DNA from: Rhynchopus sp. YZ270_cl-10 | Lineage: Eukaryota > Euglenozoa > Diplonemea > Diplonemida > Diplonemidae | Direction: 5' to 3' | Length of the DNA stretch: 64,000 nucleotides | NCBI GenBank assembly: GCA_964035575.1 | Contig: OZ037910.1 | Span: 1-64,000, forward strand | In this document: one piece after another, positions 10,291 to 21,600 of the stretch | How the letters are laid out: each line of letters opens with the position of its first letter | Numbering within the stretch: the stretch's first letter is position 1 | Made by a program: the position numbers and the translations under genes | The notes under the pieces: model-generated | What the model was told of the DNA's origin: nothing | The model's input: the letters and a program-made list of their open reading frames with translations, nothing else | The model's database searches: none

Positions 10291-10774
10291 GGACGAGTCA
10301 ACAAATTAAGAAAAAAGTATTTCAACACATGCATTCAACAAATTGACAGCATAGGAGGAGGGATCAACAAACGTGTAAAATGCATTCAATAAATTGATTG
10401 CATTTCCATTTTTGTTGATCCCTCCTCCTGTGTACGTTAAAAACAAACGGAGACAAGAGAAAGAAAGAAAAAGTTAGAGATGCAACCTAAGCCTCTCGCT
10501 GCTTAGTCTGATTAGATTACTTAATGTTTTGAACATTGGTTATTCATCAAGTCTAAGCCAAGACTAACCTCTCGCTGCTTAGTCGCCTTAACTGCTGTGT
10601 CTTTAAAGTAAAACTTCGCCACTGCAAGAGACAAAAAGAGTGGCGAAGAATCAACAAACTAAGGAAACAGTATTTCAACACATGCATTCAACAAATTGAC
10701 AGCATAGGAGGAGGGATCAACAAACGTGTAAAATGCATTCAATAAATTGATTGCATTTCCATTTTTGTTGATCC
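10291..10774. repeat. Direct pair of a dispersed repeat with a 19-bp inverted repeat
   Basis: A ~110-bp sequence occurs at 10291-10430 and again at 10648-10774, about 355 bp apart, starting at a CAACAAA-TAAG segment and ending GTTGATCCCT. In the first copy AGGAGGAGGGATCAACAAA (10353-10371) is inverted at 10411-10429 with a 39-nt spacer. The second copy keeps only part of the right arm. Within each copy, ATGCATTCAA(C/T)AAATTGA occurs twice. A third copy lies at 30930-30990. Confidence 0.85.
10614..10648. other. 10-bp stem hairpin between the repeat copies
   Basis: CTTCGCCACT at 10614-10623 is perfectly inverted as AGTGGCGAAG at 10639-10648 around a 15-nt loop. A CTCTCGCTGCTTAGTC motif occurs twice just upstream (about 10494 and 10571). 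Function unknown. Confidence 0.6.
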
Positions 10775-11189
10775 CTGGGGTATTTTGGCCTATTTTGGGA
10801 CAAGTGGGACAAAAGTGGGACACGGGGTTATTTTGGGCAAAATAGCCCAAAAAGTGATCGCAAATATGATTCTCCACCCCGCAGGGGGTCTGGCGAGTGG
10901 TTCCGAGGGGGTTTGGACACTTCTGTGATTGTCTGAGCACTTTTTTTTGAATTTTTAAGGTGAAAAAGCACCCTAAAAAAGAGGTAATTTCGGGCATTTT
11001 AAGCGGTTCCTTCCCTCATGAATACGCCTGGGACCCTCCCAGGACCCCTAAAAGCTGCAAAAACTATACATTTGAGTTGACGGTCTTGAAAACACTTAGC
11101 TAGCTCGTCTGTCAACGGTCTTCAAATAGGTTGCAAAATATATAGCTTCGGGCAAATATAGCTGGAATTCTCGACTTTTGAAAAATTTG

Positions 11190-11501
11190 AAAATCGCGGA
11201 ATTCGGTTTTCCCTTACGATCCTTATTTTTTTTTTTGGCCCATTTTTCCTAGTTCTGGACCAATCTCTCAAATAAAGCCAGAATTTTCGACTTTTGAGCC
11301 TTTTTAAGGCATTTCCCGGCACTTTTCTGCAAAAAAAGATCAAAACAACGCAATTTTACCTTAGCAAAATTGAAAATTTTCGCAAAGACAAAATTTTTCA
11401 AAAATTTGGAAATCGCGGAATTCGATTTTCCCTTACGATCCTTTTTTTTTTTAAATTATTGGCCCTTTGTTTTCCTAGTTCTGGACCAATCTCTCAAATC
11501 A
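11190..11501. repeat. 216-bp dispersed repeat, ~1.4 tandem copies, left of the Helitron
   Basis: Starts AAAATCGCGGAATTCG, contains CTGGACCAATCTCTCAAAT and CTTTTTAAGGCATTTCCCGG, and restarts after about 221 bp at 11411. A near-identical single copy in the same orientation lies at 23682-23897, on the other side of the Helitron gene. No coding potential is supported. Confidence 0.85.
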
Positions 11502-11580
11502 ATATGAATATGGGTTCACTCTACAGCTCACCTCGTATAAGGTGCCTGGGCCTTGTGACCCCAGGTGGCGTATTACCCCA

Positions 11581-11818
11581 TTTTTTTTTTTTTTTTTTTT
11601 TTTTTTTGGGCCTTTTCTTTTCTTTCTGGCCTCTTTTTTTTTTTTTTTTTTTTTTTTGACAGTGGTTTTTTTTTGATGGGGCCACTGCCTTTTTTTTTTT
11701 TTTTTTTTTTTTATTTGTTTTTTTTTTTTATTTTATTTTATTTTTTTGTGGGCCTTTTCTTTTCTTTTCTTTTCTTTCTGGCCTCTTTTTTTTCTGTTTT
11801 TTTTTTTTTTTTTTTTTC
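11581..11818. repeat. Long poly(T) block
   Basis: A series of T runs of roughly 20-25 nt separated by short GGGCCTTTTC-type and GGCCTC-type spacers. On the strand of the Helitron gene this is an A-rich tract about 150-380 bp past its stop codon. Confidence 0.85.
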
Positions 11819-11963
11819 CTGAATAATTGATGATGAACGGAATCGAACAAGAACTGAATCGAACAAAGAAACTGAAAGATGAATAAACATGAGTGATCTA
11901 AGTATCCTAAGTAAACCCAACTAACCCAACCCAACCCAACTCAACCCAACTCAACCCCCAAAT

Positions 11964-14900
11964 CTAACCTAACGCAATTTTCGGCTCCTCGGTGAACGCC
12001 TGGAAGTGCGAACCGAATTCGCCACCGAATTCTTGCAGCAGCCAGACCGTGTGTTCTATACTGCTCTCGGGCATGTTCCACTTGACAGAGGTCGTTCCCT
12101 CCTTTGTCAGCTCCACAACGTTGATCTGAACTCGCAGAAATTCAGCGGTCCAAGAAATTGCGTGCGAGTCAGCCCACGCCGAGCTTCTGCCGTGCCAGTC
12201 CTGCCAGTCCTCGACGGTCTTATACTTCCCAGCAGCATCGGCACTGTCGCACGCAGCCTGTGCAAAGCCACGCATCGTTGTCGACACGTTTGCTGGATGA
12301 AACACGGTCTGACGCAAATTATCGACGGAGCTGAACAATGTCTTCGCCGCCAGCAAGGCGGAGTAGAAGCAGTCTCCTGTTCGCGCAACGTCCTCAGTTT
12401 TCCAGTCCTTCTGCTGCAGAAGGTCGCGTACAGCGGCGGGGGGACGCCTGGTGCTTTCCTGCTCATCCTCCTCGCGCTCATTCATCACGAGCGCTGTCTG
12501 AAACTCCAAGTCCTCATGCAACTGCAGTGGCACATTGCGTTGCTGCGGAGGAGGAGGAGGAGAAGGCATGTTTTGGAGAGCATTGCTGCTCGTCCTTTGG
12601 TCGAGCTTACCTTCTGGCGAATTCCTCGTTTGCGACTGACCCTGGTTCGAGAAACTGTGATGCTCCACACTGGACTGCAAAGGAGGAGAAGTGATCTGTG
12701 GCGCACGAGACAGTTCGTTGTGATTCACCCTCAGCAGGGAGTAATGGCAACTGCCACTTCCTGAGTCCCCTTGTTGCAGGATGACGCGGAGATTTTTCGA
12801 ACTCCGACGATTCATGACCTGACAAGTCCAGGCGCCCTGTAGCCTTGACTGGACCAAGATGACCGCTTTGTTACAGGCCACTGCCAGTGCCCCGATCTCG
12901 GTGTCAGTCAGGTAATGGCTTTGCGTGACAAACCTTTTCTTGTACGCTGCTGCACCTTCGCCCGAGAAAAAGAATTCATCCTCAATGTCTCTGACCACAT
13001 CTCTCTGACGCTGAATGGCCTCATCCCGCACAGAGAAATCAGCAACCTCACGCACAAGGGTACGAATCAAGTCACACGCGCTGTAGGCCTCCCTGCACAT
13101 ATCATGGTCCACTACTGCCATGAACTCTGCGTACTCCATTGCGCGGTGACGATAATATTCGCGCAGGTCCTTCATTTCCCGGAAGAAATCCGAACCTTCG
13201 GGGCACAGATCATGCTGCTGGATGAGGTCGTACACGGCAGCCCCTCGTTGCATCTCGAGATTGTGCGACTCGACATTCGCGGAAGTAGTGAGGACCTTGC
13301 GCTTGTCGGCAACTTCGTCAGTCTGCATCTGTTTGGCACACAGCACGAACGACTCCCTATGCATCTCAAGTATTGACAATGCATGGCGCTTTGCATGAAT
13401 CCAACTGCATTTGTCCAGTTGCGACGCCGTCACACCGTCAGGTGCGCACACAATGCGGCCGTTCAACACGTGCCTACCCAGTAACGCATGCAGCGCACAT
13501 GTCCCGTCTCCCACAGTAGGAACGGGTCTCGAGGCGAACTGTGTCACAACCTCCGGATGGAATCCTTCGTCAAGGATTCCGTAATCCGTCTCGTAGCCGA
13601 CCATTGGCAAAAACTGGAGTCCCGCAGCACCAGTTACGAACTCATGTTCGTTCTGCATCGGAATGGGAGGAACTCTCTGTAAGTTGCTTGCTTCCAGATT
13701 CGCCGGATCCAGATCCTCCGCGGGCCCCAAATCGACTATCCACCCGCTGGTGTTGGGCGGAGTCCCGGTAACCTTCTTGCTTCGAGAAGTAGCAAGAGCG
13801 ACTTGCGCATCATTGTAGGGGTCATGGGAACAGAAGCGTTTCTCTCCGCTTTCTGCAGACTCATATTCCCGCGCCCTCTTCGCAGGGTTCTGTTGCCTCG
13901 ACCTTTCAGCCTTCCCAGCACGCGTAGGCTCTGTGGGCGGGCGCTCTTGCACTCTGTGCTGCTCTTCTCTCTGCAACTGGAGAGCCAATTGCTCATCAAG
14001 GGCAATTTGCGTAGGGATGTGCCCGTCGTGACGGCCGCGCTTCGCTCCATCAGCAGATCGTTCGTCTCCATCAGCCCTCGGCCTCTTCACATGAGAATTC
14101 TTTGATGCAGACTTAGCCTTCTTCGCAACAGCCTTCTTCACAGGAGCCTTCTTCGCAACAGCCGTCTTCGCAGCAGGCTTGTTTGCAGGCTTATTAGCAG
14201 ACTTCTTCGCAGCAGCCTTCTTCGCAACAGCCTTCTTCGCAGCAGGCTTGTTTGCAGGCTTATTAGCAGGGTTCATCGCAACATTCTGCTGCCTGTAGAT
14301 CGTCTCACGATCCAGCTCAACACGCTGTATCCTGTCTCCTGTCCACCTGTCTGGTACCACATTCCCGCGTGCAAGGCCGAAGTTGAACCTGCTCATCATC
14401 CGTACAGCGCAGAAGAGCTTCTCCATCGCAGGTGAGTCATTCTCCAACGTCGCGAACTCCTCCAACAAGTGCTTCCCAAAGTCGAGGTAGCGCTTGTCGG
14501 TATTCTTCGCGCAACCGTTGAGCCGCACGAGCTCTTTGGCGATATTGTCCGGAGGGCCATGCTGGAGCAATTCTCTGAGGGTGAGCTTGTGCTTTACTCC
14601 CTTCAACCTCCAGTCTTTGCACAAATCGCCGTTGCTCGTGATTATGCCCGGTGGGAAGCCATGATACAGATCTTTCTGCAGGCTCCCAGACAGTCGCGAG
14701 AGTGCTACGTACAGGAATTGCCACTCGATTTTTGTCGAGTGATCTGTCTTCAGGGGTTTGAGCCCCAGCGACTTCCGCCTGTCCTCAGACAAAAAAATGC
14801 CGTCCATCGGCCCCACGTACAACCGCGGAAACGTCTTGCCTTGCGCAAAGTACGACGTCCCCAGATCCTCAGGGAAGAGTGCGAACTGCTTCCGTCGGAT

Positions 14901-15254
14901 CCTTATCACCGCCGCCTTGCCACCTCCCTCTGTCGCATGCTTGTGCTCGAAGAAGCATGTCTGCGGTTCCACCGACCAGTGCCCCGCCGTCTGGTTGGTT
15001 GCATGTTCCGTAAACTTCGGGGAGAAATCAACAACAACGGACAGAGGGAGGTCGTTCATCATCACCGTCCCCGGCTGCTGGATGTCCACATCGGCGTCCT
15101 TCCCAGACTCCCAGACAATCTTCACAATGACGCCAGCGCTGTCCTTCACAAGGATGCCATTGTCATGGTGCCGCGTGACACGCACTTTCATTCCCACATA
15201 AAGCGCCAGCAGCCCAGGAAGAACATCTGTGACGTTGTGGCTTGTCGTCGCAAC
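11964..15254 (-). CDS. Helitron helicase C-terminus with Lys/Ala linker and two OTU-like protease domains
   Basis: This continues the Pif1-type helicase beyond the MITE. YVGMKVRVTRHHDNGILV (near 15200), YFAQGKTFPRLYVG (near 14840) and FLYVALSRLSGSL (near 14700) are the usual helicase domain-2 motifs. A histone H1-like Lys/Ala/Pro linker follows at ~14280-14100, made of tandem KPANKPAAK units. OTU-like domain 1 has GDGTCALHALLG (Cys near 13500) and a distant SCHYSLLR (His near 12745). OTU-like domain 2 has RTGDCFYSALLA (near 12365), WADSHAISWTAEFL and GSHFQAF (near 12005). Both therefore keep a Cys and a His candidate. OTU proteins cleave ubiquitin or polyproteins; self-processing of this giant protein is an inference. 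The stop is at 11964-11966. Confidence 0.85.
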   Translation of the reverse strand, partial: VATTSHNVTDVLPGLLALYVGMKVRVTRHHDNGILVKDSAGVIVKIVWESGKDADVDIQQPGTVMMNDLPLSVVVDFSPKFTEHATNQTAGHWSVEPQTCFFEHKHATEGGGKAAVIRIRRKQFALFPEDLGTSYFAQGKTFPRLYVGPMDGIFLSEDRRKSLGLKPLKTDHSTKIEWQFLYVALSRLSGSLQKDLYHGFPPGIITSNGDLCKDWRLKGVKHKLTLRELLQHGPPDNIAKELVRLNGCAKNTDKRYLDFGKHLLEEFATLENDSPAMEKLFCAVRMMSRFNFGLARGNVVPDRWTGDRIQRVELDRETIYRQQNVAMNPANKPANKPAAKKAVAKKAAAKKSANKPANKPAAKTAVAKKAPVKKAVAKKAKSASKNSHVKRPRADGDERSADGAKRGRHDGHIPTQIALDEQLALQLQREEQHRVQERPPTEPTRAGKAERSRQQNPAKRAREYESAESGEKRFCSHDPYNDAQVALATSRSKKVTGTPPNTSGWIVDLGPAEDLDPANLEASNLQRVPPIPMQNEHEFVTGAAGLQFLPMVGYETDYGILDEGFHPEVVTQFASRPVPTVGDGTCALHALLGRHVLNGRIVCAPDGVTASQLDKCSWIHAKRHALSILEMHRESFVLCAKQMQTDEVADKRKVLTTSANVESHNLEMQRGAAVYDLIQQHDLCPEGSDFFREMKDLREYYRHRAMEYAEFMAVVDHDMCREAYSACDLIRTLVREVADFSVRDEAIQRQRDVVRDIEDEFFFSGEGAAAYKKRFVTQSHYLTDTEIGALAVACNKAVILVQSRLQGAWTCQVMNRRSSKNLRVILQQGDSGSGSCHYSLLRVNHNELSRAPQITSPPLQSSVEHHSFSNQGQSQTRNSPEGKLDQRTSSNALQNMPSPPPPPQQRNVPLQLHEDLEFQTALVMNEREEDEQESTRRPPAAVRDLLQQKDWKTEDVARTGDCFYSALLAAKTLFSSVDNLRQTVFHPANVSTTMRGFAQAACDSADAAGKYKTVEDWQDWHGRSSAWADSHAISWTAEFLRVQINVVELTKEGTTSVKWNMPESSIEHTVWLLQEFGGEFGSHFQAFTEEPKIALG

Positions 15255-15662
15255 CAGTGCTACCAACGCGACAAGAGATTCTAGTCGCGCGACAAAGTGC
15301 CACTTGTCGCGCTGTCGCGCCCAAAAAAAATTTTTTTTTTCGACATCACAAAAATTTTCACCAAAAAAAAAAAAAAATTTTTTTTTTGGGTGTGGGCGAT
15401 TTTGGAAAAAAAAATCCAAAAAAAAAAATCCAGAAAAAACCATCGCAGACGGTACAGTAGCGACGTAAGCAAAAGCCATCATTTTTTGACCAAAATTTTG
15501 CTAAGTACCCGGAAAAAACGCGATTTTTCCTAACAAAAAAAAAAAAAAAAGTGTCTCAAAATGGAAAAAAAAAATTTTCGATTTTTGCGACAACTCATTT
15601 TGTCGCGCTGTCGCGGGTGGTTTGTCGCGAGTCGCGCGCGACTTGTCGCGTTGGTAGCACTG
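15255..15662. mobile_element. hAT-like MITE inserted in the Helitron gene
   Basis: The ends are inverted repeats beginning CAGTGCTACCAACGCG: 21 bp match perfectly (15255-15275 and 15642-15662), followed by imperfect GCGACA-rich inverted sequence. TCGCAAC flanks both sides (15248-15254 and 15663-15669); if the first C is counted with the target it is 8 bp, TCGCAACC. A CAGTG-type end and a 7-8-bp target duplication suit the hAT superfamily. The inside is AT-rich and has no transposase. Deleting element plus one target copy (415 bp) would leave the flanking reading in frame. An introner-like, spliced role is possible, but I found no GT-AG pair near the ends that keeps the frame. Confidence 0.88.
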
Positions 15663-18600
15663 TCGCAACCTCCATTGCGGTGTCGCCGGTGAGCCTCGTG
15701 TACTGCGACTTAGACTTAGAGACTTCCGCCTCGTCGAAGGGTCTCACGATGAACACCTTCTTGCCGGCGGCGGTACCCATCGCAATGGTATGCACCAACT
15801 GCATCGAGTTCAATGCAGACCAGGTGGAGCAGACCTTTGCGCATCCTATCGGCGGCGTCCGATTGGACACCTCACCGGCAGCATGCCTGTCAGAGTTCGG
15901 CAGATTCCCGACATACCGCACCTTGAACTGCGCAAGCAACTCGTCGCTGATGGGGTCTCCCCTACGGATGCCCAGAAGAAGCTTCGTCAGCATGGTGTCC
16001 TTGCTCCGCTTCAACTTCGTCAAGATGACAACGTCTTTCATCTTGTACTTGTAGAGCTGAATGCCCTTCACATTTGGCTCTGCGTACTTGCTCTTTTTCA
16101 GTCCGACCTCATACTCGTTGTCGTACAAGGGCGCCTGATTCACAGGCCCGTGCTGCAGCACATCACCAAGCAAGATGACGATTGGACACATCCCGAAGCA
16201 ATCCATCATGGAGTTAGGGTCATACTGGACGGACTCCTTGTGGCGCGACACGTTGTGCATCTCGTACGCCTTCTCGTTCAGAGCATTGAGAAAGTGCGCA
16301 CCCACCATCCCGAACTCCTCAACCACAATTGCCTCGAGGTCCTTCCAGTACCCGAACCGAGGACTGTGGAGGGACGTCTCCTTCTTCGGTACCGCCTCGT
16401 TTCTCCCAAGGTTGAGGAACTTGTTCATCGTCATGCCCTCTATTCCATTAGCGCTGCTGTTGGAAAAGGCGCATGTCTGTGAACGCATCCCGGCGAAGTC
16501 CAGAAGCTTCTTCATGAAGTTGAGGATGATGTAGGACTTCCCGGACCCACCCTCCCCCTGCAGCACAAGCCTCAGGCAATCGTCTTTGTGTGCCAATCCC
16601 CCCGCCGCCACCTTCAGCACCACCTCGAGGATGAGAAGGCACGCGGAGAGCTGGCCGAACTCACCGACGACGAAGAAGTTTGTGTCCCCGTCCCTCAGCG
16701 CAGTCTGCACTTCTTCGCTTTGCTCCTCGAACCCGTCAGGCACAAGTGGCAGAATATCGTTCTCTGCGAGAAGTTGGGCCGCATACTTCACAATGGCATC
16801 GGCATTCGGCCCTTCCCCCTTTTCCCTCACAAGATTCTTTTCCGCCTCCTTGTTGTTGCGGTTGTTACCCATCTTGCGCTGCTCCTTCTGCACATCTTTC
16901 ACCTTCTGCGCATCACTCTCATTGATGCATGTCGCAGACGTCCCCGGAACGGCATCTTGGACGACTATGTGCCGCGTGTCTGCCTGCGGGTGAAGAGCGA
17001 CCAAGTCTTGCGCACGGGTCAGCACAGAAGTGACGTCCAGCTGGTTGGTGTCACCGGAACGGGAGGCGGCGCTGATCTCAGCGAGGAGCTTCCGGTTTGC
17101 TCTCTTCTGTGCGGTGTCGTTGTCTGTCGGATCTTCTTCATAGTCTTCCCCAAACGCTTTGAGGTTCACCATGTCCGACAGGTGGGTCTCTTCCGCAACC
17201 CAAGGGTAGTCTTTCCTGTCGTGCGCTTTGCCACCGACAGCTTGACTCTCCCGAACCGCCTGGCCCATGGTCTGGACCTGGTGGTTTCTCGACCTTGCAA
17301 TGAGCATCGAGTTCATAACCACCTCCCGAGTCATGTACGCGTAGTACAGCCCAGGCTCGTCACAGAAGGCGCCCAGCGAGACCGTCTGACGGCGGTTCTC
17401 CAGACGCGCATCGGCCTTCTCTGCCTTTCTCTGCACACCACGCCAGTGCTGTTCCCACACATCCTCAAACGGAACGCCACTGTCGCGGTGGAGCACCCCG
17501 TACACATCCTGCTCCTGGTTGCATGCTGCTTCTAGCCGGTTCCTGCACTCAACCGGGAAGAACAGTACAAGCATGTACACAGCAAACCGTTCGGGCTCAG
17601 TGTCCGGACAAGGTGGCGACCAGCCCTGCACTTGCGGGATCTTCACACAGTTGCGTATCTTCTGCTTGTGGGTGACGTACGCTGTGTGGTGGCGGTCGAA
17701 TCTCGCTTCCGTCGACTCGTTCAGCATATTCGTCATCATCTCCAAACGAGTCACGTGCATCGCGTACACATACAGCGGCATTCCACTGAGCAATGGGTGT
17801 GTACCACGATGCATGTAGTCTTGGAACAGCGAGCTGTACACAAGACGCTTGCGCGGCACAGGCCTCGGCACAGAGACACCTGCAGCATCCGGAGAGTTGT
17901 CCTCCGATGGCTCCTCCTGGTTGTCGTACATCGCCTCTTGCTCTGTTGCCTCGAGGATCTCCAATACCTCAGCAATACCATGAGCAGTCGTCGCATCTGG
18001 TGACGGTTGTGGTGACGGTGGTGGTGATGATAATGATGATGGTGGTGATGATGACGGTGACGGTGACGGTGACGATTGTGGTGATGATAATGATGATGAT
18101 GGTGATGATGACGGTGACGGTGACGGTTGTGGTGATGGTGATGGTTGTTGTTGCTGTTGCTGTTGCTGTTGTTGTTGTTGTTGTAGTTGTTGCGGGTCAG
18201 GCCGCCTCGTAAGCACAGGAACTAAGTTCTCGTCAGGTTGTGCTGGACGCTGTTCATCATCCCGATTCCCGACCGCTGCGGCACGCGAGTTCATTGCAGC
18301 ATCGAACAGCGGCTTCGCGTAGACCAACCACACAGGGTGGGTGTTGAACTCCTCACCCCCAAACATGATGTGGTTCAACATGTCTGCACACGACAGCACT
18401 TTGCAACGCGTCATCTGCTGCGAAAGCATGGTGATGAAGTGTGCGTCGCGCTTTTTCCGCTTCTCGTTCTCACGGGACTGCTTCGCACGCTTGCTGTTGT
18501 CCCCCGACTCGTTTGCAGACTGCGTTGCCTGCATCTTCGCTTCCTTCTTTTCCAAAATAATCGGAACGCGCTTGAGGGCGTCGAATATGGGGAAAGCAGT

Positions 18601-21600
18601 CGCCATGACCTTCGTGATGTACGTGGTGATATAGTGGGCTATCACACACGAGTTGCGGGCTGTGTGCAGGAATAACTGCTTTGCTGCCTCGCGCAATCCA
18701 GCTCCGTCGCCGTAACCCTTATCGAGGTTCGCCTGCAAGTGGTCGATCACTGGGCCGAAGCTGGAGACAAGCGCCTGCACGTCACAGTTGCTCCGAAATG
18801 CCGCCTGCAGCAGAGGGTGGAACGAAGAAATGAACGGATGGTCGCGTGAGTTCACCACCCTCATGTCGACGTCTGATCCGGGTTCGTCCCTTAGCGGCTT
18901 CCCTTGCGTGACAACCTTCTCCCAACGGTCTGGTTCGCGCAGCATTTGAACCCACACCGCCTGGTAGTAGCGGAAGCGGCACAACATTTGCTCCATCGCT
19001 TTCCGTGTCTTGTAGCATGTTGGCGCACATTTGTGCATGTGGCAAAACATGAGACACCAGCGTACATCCAGCAGGTACGCTTTACACCAGTCTTCCAGGC
19101 TGCACACCACATCCATGCGGTACGAAGGTTGCCGCGTCAGATGCGCCTCACTGAGTGGGGTGTCGTAGTCTGGGCCTGCAGGTTCCCCTTCCTGTAGACG
19201 GTCATGAGCTTTTTGGATGTGGTGGTCCTTCTCCTCTGGACCTGTCACATCCAATTTGACGCCGCCGTCTTTCCTTATGCGCACTTGTTTTGGATTGGCC
19301 GGGTCTGTGCAGGTGGCCAGTCTCTGTTCTTCGGTGAAGGGAAGCTTTGGCACAGGTCCACCACGATTCCTAACAGTCTTGTACACACCTGTCATGCCTT
19401 CTTGCATGATGTTGGCCACAGCCTTGATCTGAAACTCCTGAAAGTCCTTGAGCTCTCTGTACAGCTCATGCACATCAAAGGGACGTGCAGTCGGAGAAGG
19501 CTCTCTCGGTGCAGAGGGTTCGGGGTCGATGAGCATCGCCATTGGCTCCACCTGTTCCTGTTCCTGTTCCTGTTCCGTGAGGGCTGGTGCGGCAGCAGCG
19601 GACGCCATTGGAGATGGCTGTGTCTGTTCTGCTTCAGGCTCAGTGTCCAATTCCATCGGAGTTTGTTGGAGCTGTTCGGGCTGTTGTTCCACTTCAGGTT
19701 CAGGGTCCAAGACCATCGCATCAAGTTGATCGTTCGTGAGTGGAACGATCATTTCCGCACTAGACGCACAACCTGACACAGATGCAGCATCGCTCACCCC
19801 CACGCCCGCAACACCAGCAGAGTCTGCAGACACCGCCTCATCCTGGGGTTGTTGTGGAAACGGAAACGCTGCTGGCGTAATGTCCACACCAGTGTCGGCA
19901 AAGAGCATCTTCTCCACACGCTTTGACCGACACCGCATGCTGTGCAACCAACACAACGTGTGCGTGTGCAGGAGGCCAGCGTTGTTTGTTTCGCATATAC
20001 CAAGCATGGCAGCCAGATCCCCATAGCACCCAGGATGCATGGACGCAACACAGTCCCAATTCTCCTTGCGCAACAGGTGCCCATTCTTCATCTGTTGTTG
20101 CACAATTTGCACCCCAAAGAGCTTCTCGCAGGCTGCCTTCATGATGATGTGGAACTTCGTCACCTGTCCCACCGGGTCATTCGCCTCCAGATCGTTCATC
20201 TTGCTGAGACTAGGCAACTCCGGGATCTCTTCTTGCGAGTAGTCCCTCTTGCACGTGTAGATGTAGTGCGCGAGCTCACTGCGCACGGTGAGGTTTGGGG
20301 TCACAAACACGTGCGGCATCCCAAAAAACATCATCATTGCGTTTGCCTTGTGACGCAACGAGACTCTGTAGCCGTCCGACCCAACTACCTTCACCTGTGA
20401 GAAGTTCAGGGAACGGAGAACCTTCTTCAGGTCCTCGTCGACTCCGTTGCCCGGCTTCAGCGCGTCGTGAAGCGAATCTTTGTTCACGAGGGTTTGCAAA
20501 GCCTCGTTGAGGACAGACGAGTCCGACACAAGACGCGCAATCGCACTGCTCGTGTCACGGAACGTCGACTTCTTCACGTGTGCCCTTGCCGCATTCAAGG
20601 ACTGCAACCTGAAGTTCAGATTGTGCAGCACGCAATGAAACCCGGTGCTGGCGCGGAAGCGGCCCTTGGGAGGTGCTTCGTAGGCCGGGGTGTCATTGGC
20701 CACATCGGAGTCAGTGCTGTCGTCCTCCATGTCCGCCGTAGCAACCTTTCGGAACACGTCAACGAAACCATCTGACTCCCACGGCGTTTCGGCGCTGTCC
20801 TGGCTCCCGTACTCCAGCTCTTCACGGTTGACCATGATCTGCCCCCACTGGCCGAGCTCCAGGGGTGTGTGCCTCTTCACGCTGGGCGTGGCCTCGAGTC
20901 CGTACGGGAAGAGATTGGGGAATGCCTTCGCCCAAAACAGGTCGTCGAACATCGTCAGTGGACTCTGTGGGTCGACCTTCAACACGTACTTTGCGGTCTC
21001 GGTGTTCTCGCGTATCGATCCTGTGGACGCCGCGTCACTGAACGCTTCCGTCTCCGCTACTACCCTTTCACTCGCCTTCGAGAATCGCGACACAAATTCC
21101 CGTTGCAAGTCCTCAGAGCTCACATTTTCGGGAGCGAGGTTCACCAACGCTTCGTACATATGCTTGATAGACGGCACGAGGTTCACCGTCTCCATCATTG
21201 CTGCCGAAGACTCGTCGTGCAGGCAATGGAAGCTGTCACGGGCTTTCTCGCCGTCCCGAAGCGCGTTGTAGACTGTGTGCTCAAACTTATCAAACGCCTC
21301 CGTGAACAAACGGTTGACGTCTTCATCCCCTTCACAGCCCACAGTCAGGTCGACGATGTTCGCAAGGTCCTCGCCCGTCTTGAAGCGCTCCTCATCCAGC
21401 TTCACTTGACGGTACATCGGCGACGTTCTCTTCAGGAACTGATAAGCAGCCCTGTACTTCTCCGTATCCACCTCGCACCAACGCTTCGCCTTGCGCAACA
21501 TTTCATCCCCCTGACCCTCAGCCGCACCACTCGCAAACGCAATCACAAAAGACTTGCGTGTCTGCTCCAGAGGAGGCGGGAGTGTGTCCGTTATGGGTAC

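Noticed and set aside
11910-11960. AACCC-rich stretch resembling telomeric DNA
   Set aside because: Short and irregular (AACCCAACCCAACTCAAC), next to the Helitron stop codon; not a telomere array.
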